Positions 8,643-16,782 of a stretch of DNA of 64,000 nucleotides are shown here, in pieces (positions within the stretch are counted from its first letter, which is position 1; every line of letters begins with the position of its first letter). The position numbers and the translations under genes were made by a program. The stretch lies in the NCBI GenBank assembly GCA_965283955.1, contig CBDIQW010000001.1, forward strand, positions 1,488,001-1,552,000, in the 5' to 3' direction. This stretch comes from Emticicia sp965283955 (GTDB taxonomy: Bacteria; Bacteroidota; Bacteroidia; Cytophagales; Spirosomataceae). The notes below the pieces were generated by a model. The model did not search any database, was not told the DNA's origin, and worked only from the letters and a program-made list of their open reading frames with translations.

Positions 8643-8715
8643 ATCTGACTTAAAGTCAGATACTAATATAATAAATCGACCTTTGACTATGTTGGTATCC
8701 GACTTAAGTCGGATA
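8643..8715. repeat. Pair of related palindromes
   Basis: Two palindromes 35 bp apart: ATCTGACTTAAAGTCAGAT (8643-8661) and TATCCGACTTAAGTCGGATA (8696-8715, perfect 20-mer). Both follow the form GACTTaaAGTC. They fill the gap after the CotH gene and could act as an mRNA-end or protein-binding element. Confidence 0.65.
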
Positions 8716-8828
8716 AAATAAAGAGGTTTTATAACAGTTAGAGATTTCAAGTATTAATTTTTGTAACGATATTGCTAAACTATTCAATTTTGCTTAGAAA
8801 CAGTAAATGAAAACGCTAAACTAAAAAC

Positions 8829-9302
8829 ATGAGAATTTTAATTTTGCTTTTAATGCCTTTCTGCCTATTGGCACAATCAAAAAAAGATATTCGTAAAAAT
8901 GGTGTCAAGGGAATAACCGAAGTAATCGTAGAATATGAAAACGGCAAAGAAGTGAGCCACAACGATGTATCGAAGAAGTTTGATAAAGAAGGCGAGGTAA
9001 TTCTGGAAGTCAACTACGATAAAAACGGAGCATTAAAAGACAAAACTGCTACAAAATTCAATAAAGATGGCGATAAAGTTGAAGAAACCACTTTCGATGC
9101 CGCAGGTAAGCAAATCAATCGTTTTGTGTATAAATACAACGCTGACGGCGAAAAGTCGGAAGAAATTAGGTATGACGCAAAGAATGTCCTCATCAGCCGT
9201 TCGGTTTACACAATCAATGGAAAAGGTCTAAAAACCGAAAGAAAAACCTACGATGCCAAAGGCAAGTTGATTCAGACCAAGAAGTATATTTATGAGTTTT
9301 AA
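8829..9302 (+). CDS. Secreted YD/MORN-like repeat protein
   Basis: 157 residues with an N-terminal signal (MRILILLLMPFCLLAQS) and four or five ~24-residue repeats of the type YDxxGxLxxxxxxxYxxxGxxxE (NYDKNGALKDKTATKFNKDG, TFDAAGKQINRFVYKYNADG, RYDAKNVLISRSVYTINGKG, TYDAKGKLIQ). Such repeats form extended beta surfaces. It lies between CotH and the VTC gene on the same strand and may be part of that surface system, possibly a substrate; this is inferred only. Confidence 0.65.
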   Translation: MRILILLLMPFCLLAQSKKDIRKNGVKGITEVIVEYENGKEVSHNDVSKKFDKEGEVILEVNYDKNGALKDKTATKFNKDGDKVEETTFDAAGKQINRFVYKYNADGEKSEEIRYDAKNVLISRSVYTINGKGLKTERKTYDAKGKLIQTKKYIYEF

Positions 9303-9339
9303 AAGCCCCCTGCCCCCGATGAGGGAGTTTACTATAACT

Positions 9340-10140
9340 ATGACAACAGATTTTTTTTTCGATAAAATACAAGAAGAAATAAAACTCTTTGAGCCAATTA
9401 CTCTGGCTGAAATGGAAGGCGTAAAACTGATGGATAGAATGGATGTAAAATACCTTATTCCAGTAAATTTCTTACCCAATATCTTGGCCGATGCCAAACA
9501 ACATTATAAACTCTTGGAAATAAATAACGAGCGAATTTGCCCCTATCAAACGCTCTACTACGACACCGAAGATTTACGACTTTATCACCAACACCAAGTA
9601 GGCAAGCAGAATCGGTATAAAGTGCGTTCACGCAATTATGTTGGCTCTAATTTACAGTTTTTTGAAGTAAAATTTAAGAATAACCACGGTCGAACCATCA
9701 AAAAACGCATCAAAACTAATGGCATCAATGAGCCTTATTTACACGATGAAAGTTCGGCTTTTTTGAGTAAAATCAGTCCGCTAGAACCCGAAAATTTGCA
9801 GGGCGTTATGTGGGTCAATTACAGCCGGCTTACGCTCGTGAGCAAGCACAGCCCCGAACGCCTTACGATTGATTTGGAGCTTACTTTCAAGAATGATTCA
9901 AAAGAAGTACAATATGCTCAAATAGCGATTGCCGAAATCAAGCAAGAAAAAGTGGGAGCATCGCCGATACTGGATATTCTGAAAAAATACCAACTAAAAT
10001 CTGGGTCAATAAGTAAATATTGCTTCGGAATCATCAGCCTTTTTGAGGGCGTAAAACAAAATAATTTTAAACGACACCTAAAAAGAATTTCAAAAACCTT
10101 ACACCAATATGAATCTTTTACAGCAAACGCTATCGCCTGA
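9340..10140 (+). CDS. VTC-domain (polyphosphate polymerase-like) protein
   Basis: 266 residues from the ATG at 9340 (MTTDFFFDKIQEEIKLFEPI); an upstream in-frame ATG overlaps the previous gene and encodes a repeat-like SFKSPLPPM tail, so it is rejected. The protein has the tunnel-fold pattern of the VTC domain: DVKYLIP, YDTEDLRLYHQHQVGKQNRY, KVRSRNY, FFEVKFKNNHGRTIKKRIKT and IAEIKQEK, supplying the basic and acidic residues that bind nucleotide and polyphosphate in yeast Vtc4. It lacks an SPX domain and membrane segments. Whether it makes polyphosphate is unknown. Its stop lies inside the next gene (32-bp overlap). Confidence 0.83.
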   Translation: MTTDFFFDKIQEEIKLFEPITLAEMEGVKLMDRMDVKYLIPVNFLPNILADAKQHYKLLEINNERICPYQTLYYDTEDLRLYHQHQVGKQNRYKVRSRNYVGSNLQFFEVKFKNNHGRTIKKRIKTNGINEPYLHDESSAFLSKISPLEPENLQGVMWVNYSRLTLVSKHSPERLTIDLELTFKNDSKEVQYAQIAIAEIKQEKVGASPILDILKKYQLKSGSISKYCFGIISLFEGVKQNNFKRHLKRISKTLHQYESFTANAIA

Positions 10141-10744
10141 CACCCTACAAACCGTCCAAGCAGCTTCTTTCGAGTTATTCGACAAACTTTCAAGCAAATT
10201 TTTCATCCGTTTATTCATTGATTTAACCTCTGTTTTTGTATTAATTCGCCTGATTTTCTACAAAAACTACAAAAAAGCTGACCAATATCTGACGTTTTTT
10301 GCGTTCAACTTGGTTATTTTCTTGATAACTTATTTGCTCAACAAAGTCGAAATGTCAATGGGTGCGGCCTTTGGTTTGTTTGCTGTTTTTTCGATGCTTC
10401 GTTACCGCACCGAAAGTATTTCGACCAAAGATATGACCTATCTCTTCTTGGTCATTGCCATCGGTTTACTTTCGGCCATCAGTAAAGGTGGCTGGGACGA
10501 ACTGGCTCTTCTGAACGGCATTATTCTGACCGCAACATTCTTGCTCGAAAGCAATTGGCTTATCAAGAAAGAATTTACAAAAAACATCATTTACGATAAT
10601 ATCAATCTCATTGCGCCCGAAAAACGCACAGAATTACTGGCAGATTTGAAAAAACGTACAGGTTTTAATGTTCATCGGGTAGAAATCCAAGAAATTGATT
10701 TCTTGAAAGATGCCACACGTATGACCATTTATTTTTATGAATAA
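10109..10744 (+). CDS. DUF4956 membrane protein
   Basis: 211 residues. About four membrane helices lie between residues ~35 and 150 (LFIDLTSVFVLIRLIFY, FFAFNLVIFLITYLL, AAFGLFAVFSMLRYRTE, MTYLFLVIAIGLLSAI), followed by a soluble C-terminal domain (AELLADLKKRTGF-like, ending MTIYFYE). The block GLFAVFSMLRYRTESISTKDMTYLF is the hallmark of DUF4956. The start overlaps the VTC gene by 32 bp, showing tight coupling. It is the usual partner of VTC-domain proteins and may anchor the polymerase or pass its product across the membrane (inference). Confidence 0.85.
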   Translation: MNLLQQTLSPDTLQTVQAASFELFDKLSSKFFIRLFIDLTSVFVLIRLIFYKNYKKADQYLTFFAFNLVIFLITYLLNKVEMSMGAAFGLFAVFSMLRYRTESISTKDMTYLFLVIAIGLLSAISKGGWDELALLNGIILTATFLLESNWLIKKEFTKNIIYDNINLIAPEKRTELLADLKKRTGFNVHRVEIQEIDFLKDATRMTIYFYE

Positions 10745-10826
10745 TTTCCCAGTGTCATGCTGTGCATGGCATTAATAAGATAATGTTTCCAATAGTGAAG
10801 TAAATGCGAAAAACTGTCTCTCTCTT

Positions 10827-11486
10827 ATGAAAAAATACCTTAAAATAATCACGCTATTACTTATTTCGTCAGTCACTTTTGCCCAAAAATCAGAAGTAGA
10901 TTTTCAAACCCGTCAAGGCATTGGTCTAAGCTTAGATTTACCCAAAGGTTGGGAAATACAAGGCGAGTTTCGCACCCGATTCAACGAAAACTCTTCTAAT
11001 TACCGAGGGTCATACATCTATCTTGGGGGCGAAAAAAAGATAAATAAATATTTATCGGCTGGCGTTGGTTATCGACTTGGAATGGTTAATGGCGAAAACT
11101 TTAATCGTTTTTCTGGAAACATCGAAGGAAAATACAAAATCAATAAATTTACTTTTTCGCTTCGTGAAACCTATCAATCGCAAAAACAAACATTTGTTGG
11201 CGATGATGAAGGTACAGCCGAAAACTATCTCCGCTCAAGACTCGGTGTAAAATATGCTGTTACAAAAAAATTAGACCTGAGTGTTTCGACCGAGCCGTTT
11301 ATGCACAAAAACGATGGGGTTTTCGAGACAGATTTTTGGAGAAACCGTGCAGGAATCAGCTATGAATATCTAAAGAATAAAAGTGTGAGCTTATACTATA
11401 TTTGGCAACCCGACGTAAATAAAAATTACCCAGACACTAAAAATATCTTAGGTATTAATTTTAATTTTGGCATAAAAGTTAAGTAG
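10827..11486 (+). CDS. DUF2490 outer-membrane protein
   Basis: 219 residues with a signal peptide (MKKYLKIITLLLISSVTFAQ) and a beta-barrel pattern of alternating strands (GIGLSLDLPKGWEIQGEFRT, YRLGMVNGENFNRFSG, SLYYIWQPDVNKN). The pattern matches DUF2490, outer-membrane proteins of unknown role. It follows DUF4956 by 82 bp on the same strand, so it probably belongs to the CotH/VTC cluster and would be its outer-membrane member. Confidence 0.75.
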   Translation: MKKYLKIITLLLISSVTFAQKSEVDFQTRQGIGLSLDLPKGWEIQGEFRTRFNENSSNYRGSYIYLGGEKKINKYLSAGVGYRLGMVNGENFNRFSGNIEGKYKINKFTFSLRETYQSQKQTFVGDDEGTAENYLRSRLGVKYAVTKKLDLSVSTEPFMHKNDGVFETDFWRNRAGISYEYLKNKSVSLYYIWQPDVNKNYPDTKNILGINFNFGIKVK

Positions 11487-11517
11487 TGTTGTCGTTTAAT
11501 TAAATTCTTACTCGTAG

Positions 11518-11538
11518 GAACGTCCAAATTGGACGTTC
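11518..11538. repeat. Short perfect palindrome
   Basis: GAACGTCCAA, a central A, then TTGGACGTTC: 10-bp perfect arms between the DUF2490 stop and the DinB start. Could be a terminator stem or an operator; no T-run follows. Confidence 0.6.
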
Positions 11539-11570
11539 TTAAGGAAATAGTAAGTTCTCATTGCAAAATT

Positions 11571-12095
11571 ATGCCTAAAAATAACCTCGAAGTTTGGTTG
11601 CGTGGTCCACTGCCCGATGTTCCTCCTCTCCTGCAACCAATAGCTCATGCTTTGCTTCAAGCACAAGAAGAGTTGTACGAATATCTAAGCGATTTTCCCG
11701 ATAATCTACTTTGGCAACGCCCAGCTGATGTTGCTTCGGTGGCCTTTCATTTACAGCACCTTACGGGCGTACTTGACCGCATATTTACTTACGCTCGTGG
11801 CGAATCTCTAAGCGAAATTCAGATGCAAAACCTAAAAGCAGAAGGGGTAGAAAATACTGAAATTACAGTTCAACAACTCATTGAAGATTTCAATAAACAA
11901 ACAGAAAAAGCTATTTTTCAGTTAAAAAATACCAATGAGGCAACTTTAACCGAGATCAGAGGCGTTGGGCGAGCTCAAATTCCGTCAACCGTGATTGGCT
12001 TACTTTTTCATGCGGCCGAACACACAACGAGGCATTTGGGGCAACTTTTGGTTACTTCAAAAGTTGTAAAGAAGATAACTGATTTATCAGTCTGA
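11571..12095 (+). CDS. DinB-family (YfiT/DinB fold) protein
   Basis: 174 residues from the ATG at 11571 (MPKNNLEVWLRGPLPDVPPL); an earlier TTG lies inside the palindrome and is not used. A four-helix bundle with the metal-ligand histidines of the DinB fold: FHLQHLTGVLDR, then LLFHAAEHTTRHLGQL. Members are metal-dependent thiol transferases or stress-induced proteins. It is monocistronic; its last 44 bp overlap the 3' end of the opposing gene. Confidence 0.75.
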   Translation: MPKNNLEVWLRGPLPDVPPLLQPIAHALLQAQEELYEYLSDFPDNLLWQRPADVASVAFHLQHLTGVLDRIFTYARGESLSEIQMQNLKAEGVENTEITVQQLIEDFNKQTEKAIFQLKNTNEATLTEIRGVGRAQIPSTVIGLLFHAAEHTTRHLGQLLVTSKVVKKITDLSV

Positions 12096-12432
12096 CAGCA
12101 CTTTGCTTATCGCCAGAAAGTAGCTTTTCGTGAATCTTCTGAATGGCTACTTTTGTTCTTTTAGAGCCAACCAAGTCTTCCAAAGCGTTTTCGGTGGCAT
12201 ACAAACTTCCATTTACTTCAACAATATCGGCATCCATCAGCACCGCAGCACGTAGTTTGCTGATGCAGGTTTCTAAAACCACATTTTTGTTTTGTTCGGG
12301 CGAATTTTCAAGCACAAACGTCTCACTTTTCGGAATACCATTGAAGGCATAGTAGCAGATAATCAGCATAAATATTGCGAGAGTAAGCAAATTTTGAAAA
12401 TGATTTTGGCGAGAAGGAAACGTTGTTTGCAT
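12052..12432 (-). CDS. Membrane-anchored protein of unknown function
   Basis: 126 residues: a short basic N-terminus, one membrane helix (NLLTLAIFMLIICYYAFNG), then a ~90-residue extracytoplasmic or soluble part (SKLRAAVLMDADIVEVNG, ENALEDLVGSKRTKVAIQ). No family recognised. Convergent with the DinB gene and overlapping its end by 44 bp. It starts in a normal intergenic region shared with the small acidic gene at 12618. Confidence 0.5.
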   Translation of the reverse strand: MQTTFPSRQNHFQNLLTLAIFMLIICYYAFNGIPKSETFVLENSPEQNKNVVLETCISKLRAAVLMDADIVEVNGSLYATENALEDLVGSKRTKVAIQKIHEKLLSGDKQSAVRLINQLSSLQLLK

Positions 12433-12617
12433 TACCGTTGTTTTTATTACAAAGTAAAGTTGCAGATGTTAGGAAGAGTTTATCGGAATATTAAGAAAAA
12501 GTAAAGTTTATAAAACACCGAAGCCAAACCTTTATTTACGATTTCTTAACATTGGCACAATTTTTAGTTTATAGTATAATGCGACCTTTGTGTCAGTAAA
12601 ATTTAAAACACACAGTA

Positions 12618-12803
12618 ATGATTAAGAGTACATTTAGATTAAACCAAACTCACTGGAAATATACCGTGAGAATCACAAACGGACTCAGCGAAGAGCGTTT
12701 GTATGAAGACACCGACGAAGATTTGTACGGTGATGCCTTTGAAGGCGATGATTTTGATGAAGTTTTCGATAATTCTATCGAGAATTTCTCAATTGCCGCT
12801 TAA
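12618..12803 (+). CDS. Small acidic protein, unknown
   Basis: 61 residues, strongly acidic in the second half (YEDTDEDLYGDAFEGDDFDE). The first half (IKSTFRLNQTHWKYTVRITN) is basic and beta-like. A GACCTTTG box (12583-12590), one mismatch from the -7 consensus, lies 27 bp upstream, supporting a real transcript. Function unknown. Confidence 0.5.
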   Translation: MIKSTFRLNQTHWKYTVRITNGLSEERLYEDTDEDLYGDAFEGDDFDEVFDNSIENFSIAA

Positions 12804-12963
12804 TTTTTAGCACGATTTACAAGATTTAAAGATAGATACGATTACAGTTTAAAGATTTTTATCTATCATCTTAGAGAATATCATATAGTTTTGTTTAGGT
12901 TAGTAATCAAAGAATTAGCAGGGAGATTTTCACTCTGCTTTATTTTGTTTCTAAACAATTGCT

Positions 12964-13026
12964 AAAAACAGAAGCCCTCCGATTTAGATCGAAGGGCTTC
13001 ATTATTTACGCACTCACCGTTACTTG
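12964..13026. repeat. 63-bp direct repeat, copy 1, with hairpin and gene-tail remnant
   Basis: The 326-bp gap between genes (12804-13129) holds this repeat. Hairpin arms GAAGCCCTCCGAT and ATCGAAGGGCTTC (12971-13000) are followed by a stretch which, on the minus strand, encodes EQVTVSA and a stop, closely matching the C-terminus QVTVSV of the complete small gene at 16431. A second inverted pair (CCCTCAG ... CTGAGGG, about 13030-13064) lies beside it. Copy 2 is at 16390-16452. Confidence 0.75.
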
Positions 13027-13129
13027 TTCCCTCAGAGCCTCCGTTTTCACTGGACACTGAGGGAGTTAATTTTTCTGGTCAATCCAACCTTTTAGCTATT
13101 TGCGATGTCAGTAAGGTAAATTAATTTTT

Positions 13130-16100
13130 ATGAAGAGATTTTTATTAATTTACTCAACTTTTATTCTGCCACTTTTGAGCTTTTCACAAGTTCAAATCAC
13201 CGATTTTAAGAATATTGAGGCTACTTCGCCATCCAATTTTCAATTTATTGATACGCTGAATAATCGGTTGTTGTTTAGCACTTTCATTGCCGAAAGAACA
13301 AATCAGTATGCACTTTGGGCTACTGATGGTACTGCCGAAAATACAAAGGAGTTGAAGGATATAAAGGGTAAAAATCCAACAAACTTCTACTACGAAAAGC
13401 TAAGATTAGGTCGAAATCTTTATGTCAAAGACAATGGCATTTGGAAAACTGATGGCAATACAATAGAGAAAATTGTGGGTTATTCAGACTCTTTAAAAAG
13501 TATCCACAAAGTTGGAGATAAGATTTTAGTTTATTTTCAGAAAGTAATTTACAAAAATTTGGGTGGAGTTATACTAAAAGACTATTTATACTGGCTCGAT
13601 TCACAGAATAAGCTATCTTTTTTTGAAAAAGATATTATATCATATAAAATAATTGATGATGAAGTTTTTTTTGTAAAACCCAATCTGACTAATTCAAAAT
13701 GGGAATTTAAGAAATACTCAAACAATAAAACTCAGCTTATTACATCATTCGAATATAAAGATACGAAACTTGAAAGAATTGAGCATTTCGCATACCAAGA
13801 AACTGATTATTATCTTTTGAATGGGCATTTACAATCTAAATTAATAGCTGTAAAACAAGGTAATAATGAGATAACTGTAAAAGACTGGGGAGAAAATGTA
13901 TATGCTTATTCTTCTTTTGTCATTCGAGATGAAAATAATAATCCTTACTTATTTAAGAATTCCGACAGTATCACAGTCTATTCCTTAGCACAAAATAATC
14001 TTCTGAAAGAGGTTTTTGTGGTTTCAACCAAAGATGTTTTAAAAGACCCAACCACGCCACCGGGGTATCTTGGTTATCAATTATTCAGAAATAAGCTGTT
14101 GTATTGGTCGTATCATGGAGGCTATTCGATTACCTATTTTGCTATAAATGAATACGATTTCAAAACTAAAAAATACAGAATTAGTAAGAATTTAAAAGAA
14201 CGGCTTGGTTTTATGTCATATACGCCTCTTCCTATGCTAAAGCCTTTGTCAGAGGATGAATATGAAATAAATAATGGATTTGGTAAAATACTCAAATACA
14301 GCTTCGAAAAAGATACTGTTTCGTTGCTCTCTACGTATCCTGTTCCAATCAATAAGCCCGATACTGGCTTCATAGTAAACAACACTAAACTATTACTTCG
14401 AGATAATCTCTTTAAAATCGTTGGAAAGGATACGGTTTCGATGATTCAGCAAAAAAAGGTTTATTCGCCGTATAATAGTTATGGAACGAATTTTTTAGCC
14501 AGAACCCTCCATGATAAATTAATATTTTGGCATTATGATAACGAAACCAAACAAACACAATTATGGGTAAGTAATGGTGAAAAAGGAGGCAGTGAGGTAT
14601 TATTATCGCTCAACGAACAATTTCCGAGTTTTATAGATGTTTATCAGAATCATGTGAAAATAATTGACAATAAAGCCTACTTCTATACAATAAATGCCAA
14701 AGAAATATCCATTTACGTAACTGATGGCACTCCAAACGGCACAAAGAAAATTTGGTCTGCCACAGGTTCGGATTATGTATATGTTGATAAAGTTGTGGCG
14801 AATCAACGCCAACTGGTATATTATATCAACATTCCGCAAAACAATGTATATACCAAGAAAATCATAGTTATAGAAAACGGGGTTGTCAACGAAATCAATA
14901 ATATTCCTTCTCTCAAATTTGGGTTTGATGTAGTACTTACCCAAGCAAACGTATATGTAGTAAGTTCAGGTGAAAAAAATGGATGGTCGTATCAAGAATT
15001 ATATAAATTAGAAGGTACAAACCTCAAACCAATAGATACAGAAACCAATGATTATAAAGTCTATCGAGATAGGCTTTATTATACAAAAATAAGCTATGGC
15101 AGAGGTACAGGCTATGCAGGCTTATATTATTATGATGAAGCAAAAAATCAGATTTCTGTTGTTACGAAAAATAATATTGATGAATATCATATCTACGGGA
15201 ATAAACTGATTTTCATGACCCGAACCCAGCGAAACACAGAGAATTCGCTTGCTTATACAATCAAAGATATGTCTTCTGATAAAATTGATATTACGATGGC
15301 ATATACTTATCCAAATAATGACCTAACCTCTTTTAATATTCAAAACATAGATGATAACTCATTGATATTCAGTAATTATCGAAAAATAATATTCATTAAA
15401 AACAACGAAAAAAGAGAATATGATTTGAAATACAAACTACTCGGACCACCCCAAAAATATGGTAACGGCATACTGGCACAGGAAGTGTTGGAGAATGATA
15501 TGTATTCGCCAATCAAGCTCACTTATTACGATTTTAACAACAATACCATCACCACAATTTTAGAAAATACGCCACATCAACCAATTTTTCATAACCCAAA
15601 TGCTAATTTTATTTTAATTCCATTTGCCAAAAGCCCAACCGAACGCACTTGGAAACAGTGGAATCATCACACAAAAACTTTACAAGATTTAGACGGTAGT
15701 TTTTATCAAATAAACTGCCATTCGGCATTTGGAGTAAAACAAAATGGATACGAAACACTATATGACTATTGGAATTTCGATGGTAAAAACCTCAATAAAA
15801 CCTATCAGATAGAAGGATATGTTTTTAACTACCTTAAACGACAAGAGGCATATTTTAGCGTTAAAAGCCCAAATATCATTGCCTTAGGTAAAGATTCTAC
15901 AATATCAATTGCTCGAATGGTAAATGAAAATGAAGGCTTTAATCTTTATGATATTTTCCAATTTAATAAACAACTTTATGCTTATACCTTCACCTACAAC
16001 GAAGGCTATCAAGTTTGGAAATTACCTACACTTACTAATGATAAACGGAATCAATTATCACAAAACTGTTCACCATTGTTTAATTCGACTGATGCCCTTT

Positions 16101-16339
16101 CAACCGAAGAAAATAATGTTGAAATCAATATTTTCCCCAACCCCGCAAGTCAAAATTTATATATCGGAATTGACGAAACTACAGATTATCAGATAATTGA
16201 CCTCAAAGGCTCTATCATAATGAAAGGAAAAGTAAATAGCACAGAACCCATAAATATCTCAACATTACAACCAAATATCTATATTATTCGATTACAACAG
16301 AAAAAAAAATCTTTCTCAAGACGTTTTATAAAGTTTTAG
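13130..16339 (+). CDS. Large secreted ELWxxDGT-type protein with T9SS tail
   Basis: 1069 residues. Signal peptide (MKRFLLIYSTFILPLLSFSQ). The body has recurrent propeller-like units marked by variants of ELWxxDGT: LWATDGTAENTKEL (~62-75), LWVSNGEKGGSEVL and IYVTDGTPNGTKKIW. The last ~80 residues are a type A type IX secretion sorting domain: INIFPNPASQNLYIGI, YQIIDLKGSIIMKGK, STLQPNIYIIRL and a basic end, so the protein is exported through T9SS and attached to the surface or released. Function unknown. It is flanked by the 63-bp direct repeats. Confidence 0.85.
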   Translation: MKRFLLIYSTFILPLLSFSQVQITDFKNIEATSPSNFQFIDTLNNRLLFSTFIAERTNQYALWATDGTAENTKELKDIKGKNPTNFYYEKLRLGRNLYVKDNGIWKTDGNTIEKIVGYSDSLKSIHKVGDKILVYFQKVIYKNLGGVILKDYLYWLDSQNKLSFFEKDIISYKIIDDEVFFVKPNLTNSKWEFKKYSNNKTQLITSFEYKDTKLERIEHFAYQETDYYLLNGHLQSKLIAVKQGNNEITVKDWGENVYAYSSFVIRDENNNPYLFKNSDSITVYSLAQNNLLKEVFVVSTKDVLKDPTTPPGYLGYQLFRNKLLYWSYHGGYSITYFAINEYDFKTKKYRISKNLKERLGFMSYTPLPMLKPLSEDEYEINNGFGKILKYSFEKDTVSLLSTYPVPINKPDTGFIVNNTKLLLRDNLFKIVGKDTVSMIQQKKVYSPYNSYGTNFLARTLHDKLIFWHYDNETKQTQLWVSNGEKGGSEVLLSLNEQFPSFIDVYQNHVKIIDNKAYFYTINAKEISIYVTDGTPNGTKKIWSATGSDYVYVDKVVANQRQLVYYINIPQNNVYTKKIIVIENGVVNEINNIPSLKFGFDVVLTQANVYVVSSGEKNGWSYQELYKLEGTNLKPIDTETNDYKVYRDRLYYTKISYGRGTGYAGLYYYDEAKNQISVVTKNNIDEYHIYGNKLIFMTRTQRNTENSLAYTIKDMSSDKIDITMAYTYPNNDLTSFNIQNIDDNSLIFSNYRKIIFIKNNEKREYDLKYKLLGPPQKYGNGILAQEVLENDMYSPIKLTYYDFNNNTITTILENTPHQPIFHNPNANFILIPFAKSPTERTWKQWNHHTKTLQDLDGSFYQINCHSAFGVKQNGYETLYDYWNFDGKNLNKTYQIEGYVFNYLKRQEAYFSVKSPNIIALGKDSTISIARMVNENEGFNLYDIFQFNKQLYAYTFTYNEGYQVWKLPTLTNDKRNQLSQNCSPLFNSTDALSTEENNVEINIFPNPASQNLYIGIDETTDYQIIDLKGSIIMKGKVNSTEPINISTLQPNIYIIRLQQKKKSFSRRFIKF

Positions 16340-16389
16340 TTTTATCTTATAAAGTAATTATCAAGAAGTAAATACGATGTTAATTATAA

Positions 16390-16452
16390 AAAACAGAAGC
16401 CCTTCGATTTAGATCGAAGGGCTTCATTATTCAAACACTAACTGTTACTTGG
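16390..16452. repeat. 63-bp direct repeat, copy 2
   Basis: Hairpin arms GAAGCCCTTCGAT and ATCGAAGGGCTTC (16397-16426, perfect, TTAG loop). The repeat includes the stop and last codons of the minus-strand small gene that starts at 16646. The hairpin lies just downstream of that stop and can act as its terminator. Confidence 0.78.
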
Positions 16453-16646
16453 GTTTTACGAAATGTTCGATTAAGAATTCCTCGGTAGATACTTCCGAAA
16501 CGCTCGTAGCACCATTTCCTTAGTTCTCGAATTTCCTTGAAGGATAATAGTTTAAGGCCTTTTTTTAATTCTTTTTCAAACAGTTCTCTCTCAAAACTGA
16601 CTTTCTCTAAGATCAGTTTTACATACTCAATCATCTTCATAAACAT
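16431..16646 (-). CDS. Conserved small Bacteroidota protein, unknown
   Basis: 71 residues: IEYVKLILEKVSFERELFEK, ELKKGLKLLSFKEIRELRKW, CYERFGSIYRGILNRTFRK, then TQVTVSV. Helical and strongly basic. Proteins with this EYVKxILxKVSFxxxLFxKEL pattern recur in Bacteroidota genomes, in my recollection, as short hypothetical genes; no function is known to me. The start may be the ATG at 16646 or one 9-12 bp later. Its tail and terminator hairpin are duplicated at 12964, suggesting the unit has been copied or moved. Confidence 0.65.
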   Translation of the reverse strand: MFMKMIEYVKLILEKVSFERELFEKELKKGLKLLSFKEIRELRKWCYERFGSIYRGILNRTFRKTQVTVSV

Positions 16647-16782
16647 CTACTTTTTATAATGAACTGATGGGTAACGGAGAAAATTAATGTAAATTTAAAA
16701 ATAAATTTTTGTATTATACAAAGAAAATACGAGATATTTATTAGCAATTTATTTCTCCTAAATTACCTTTTTGGCTGTGTAT

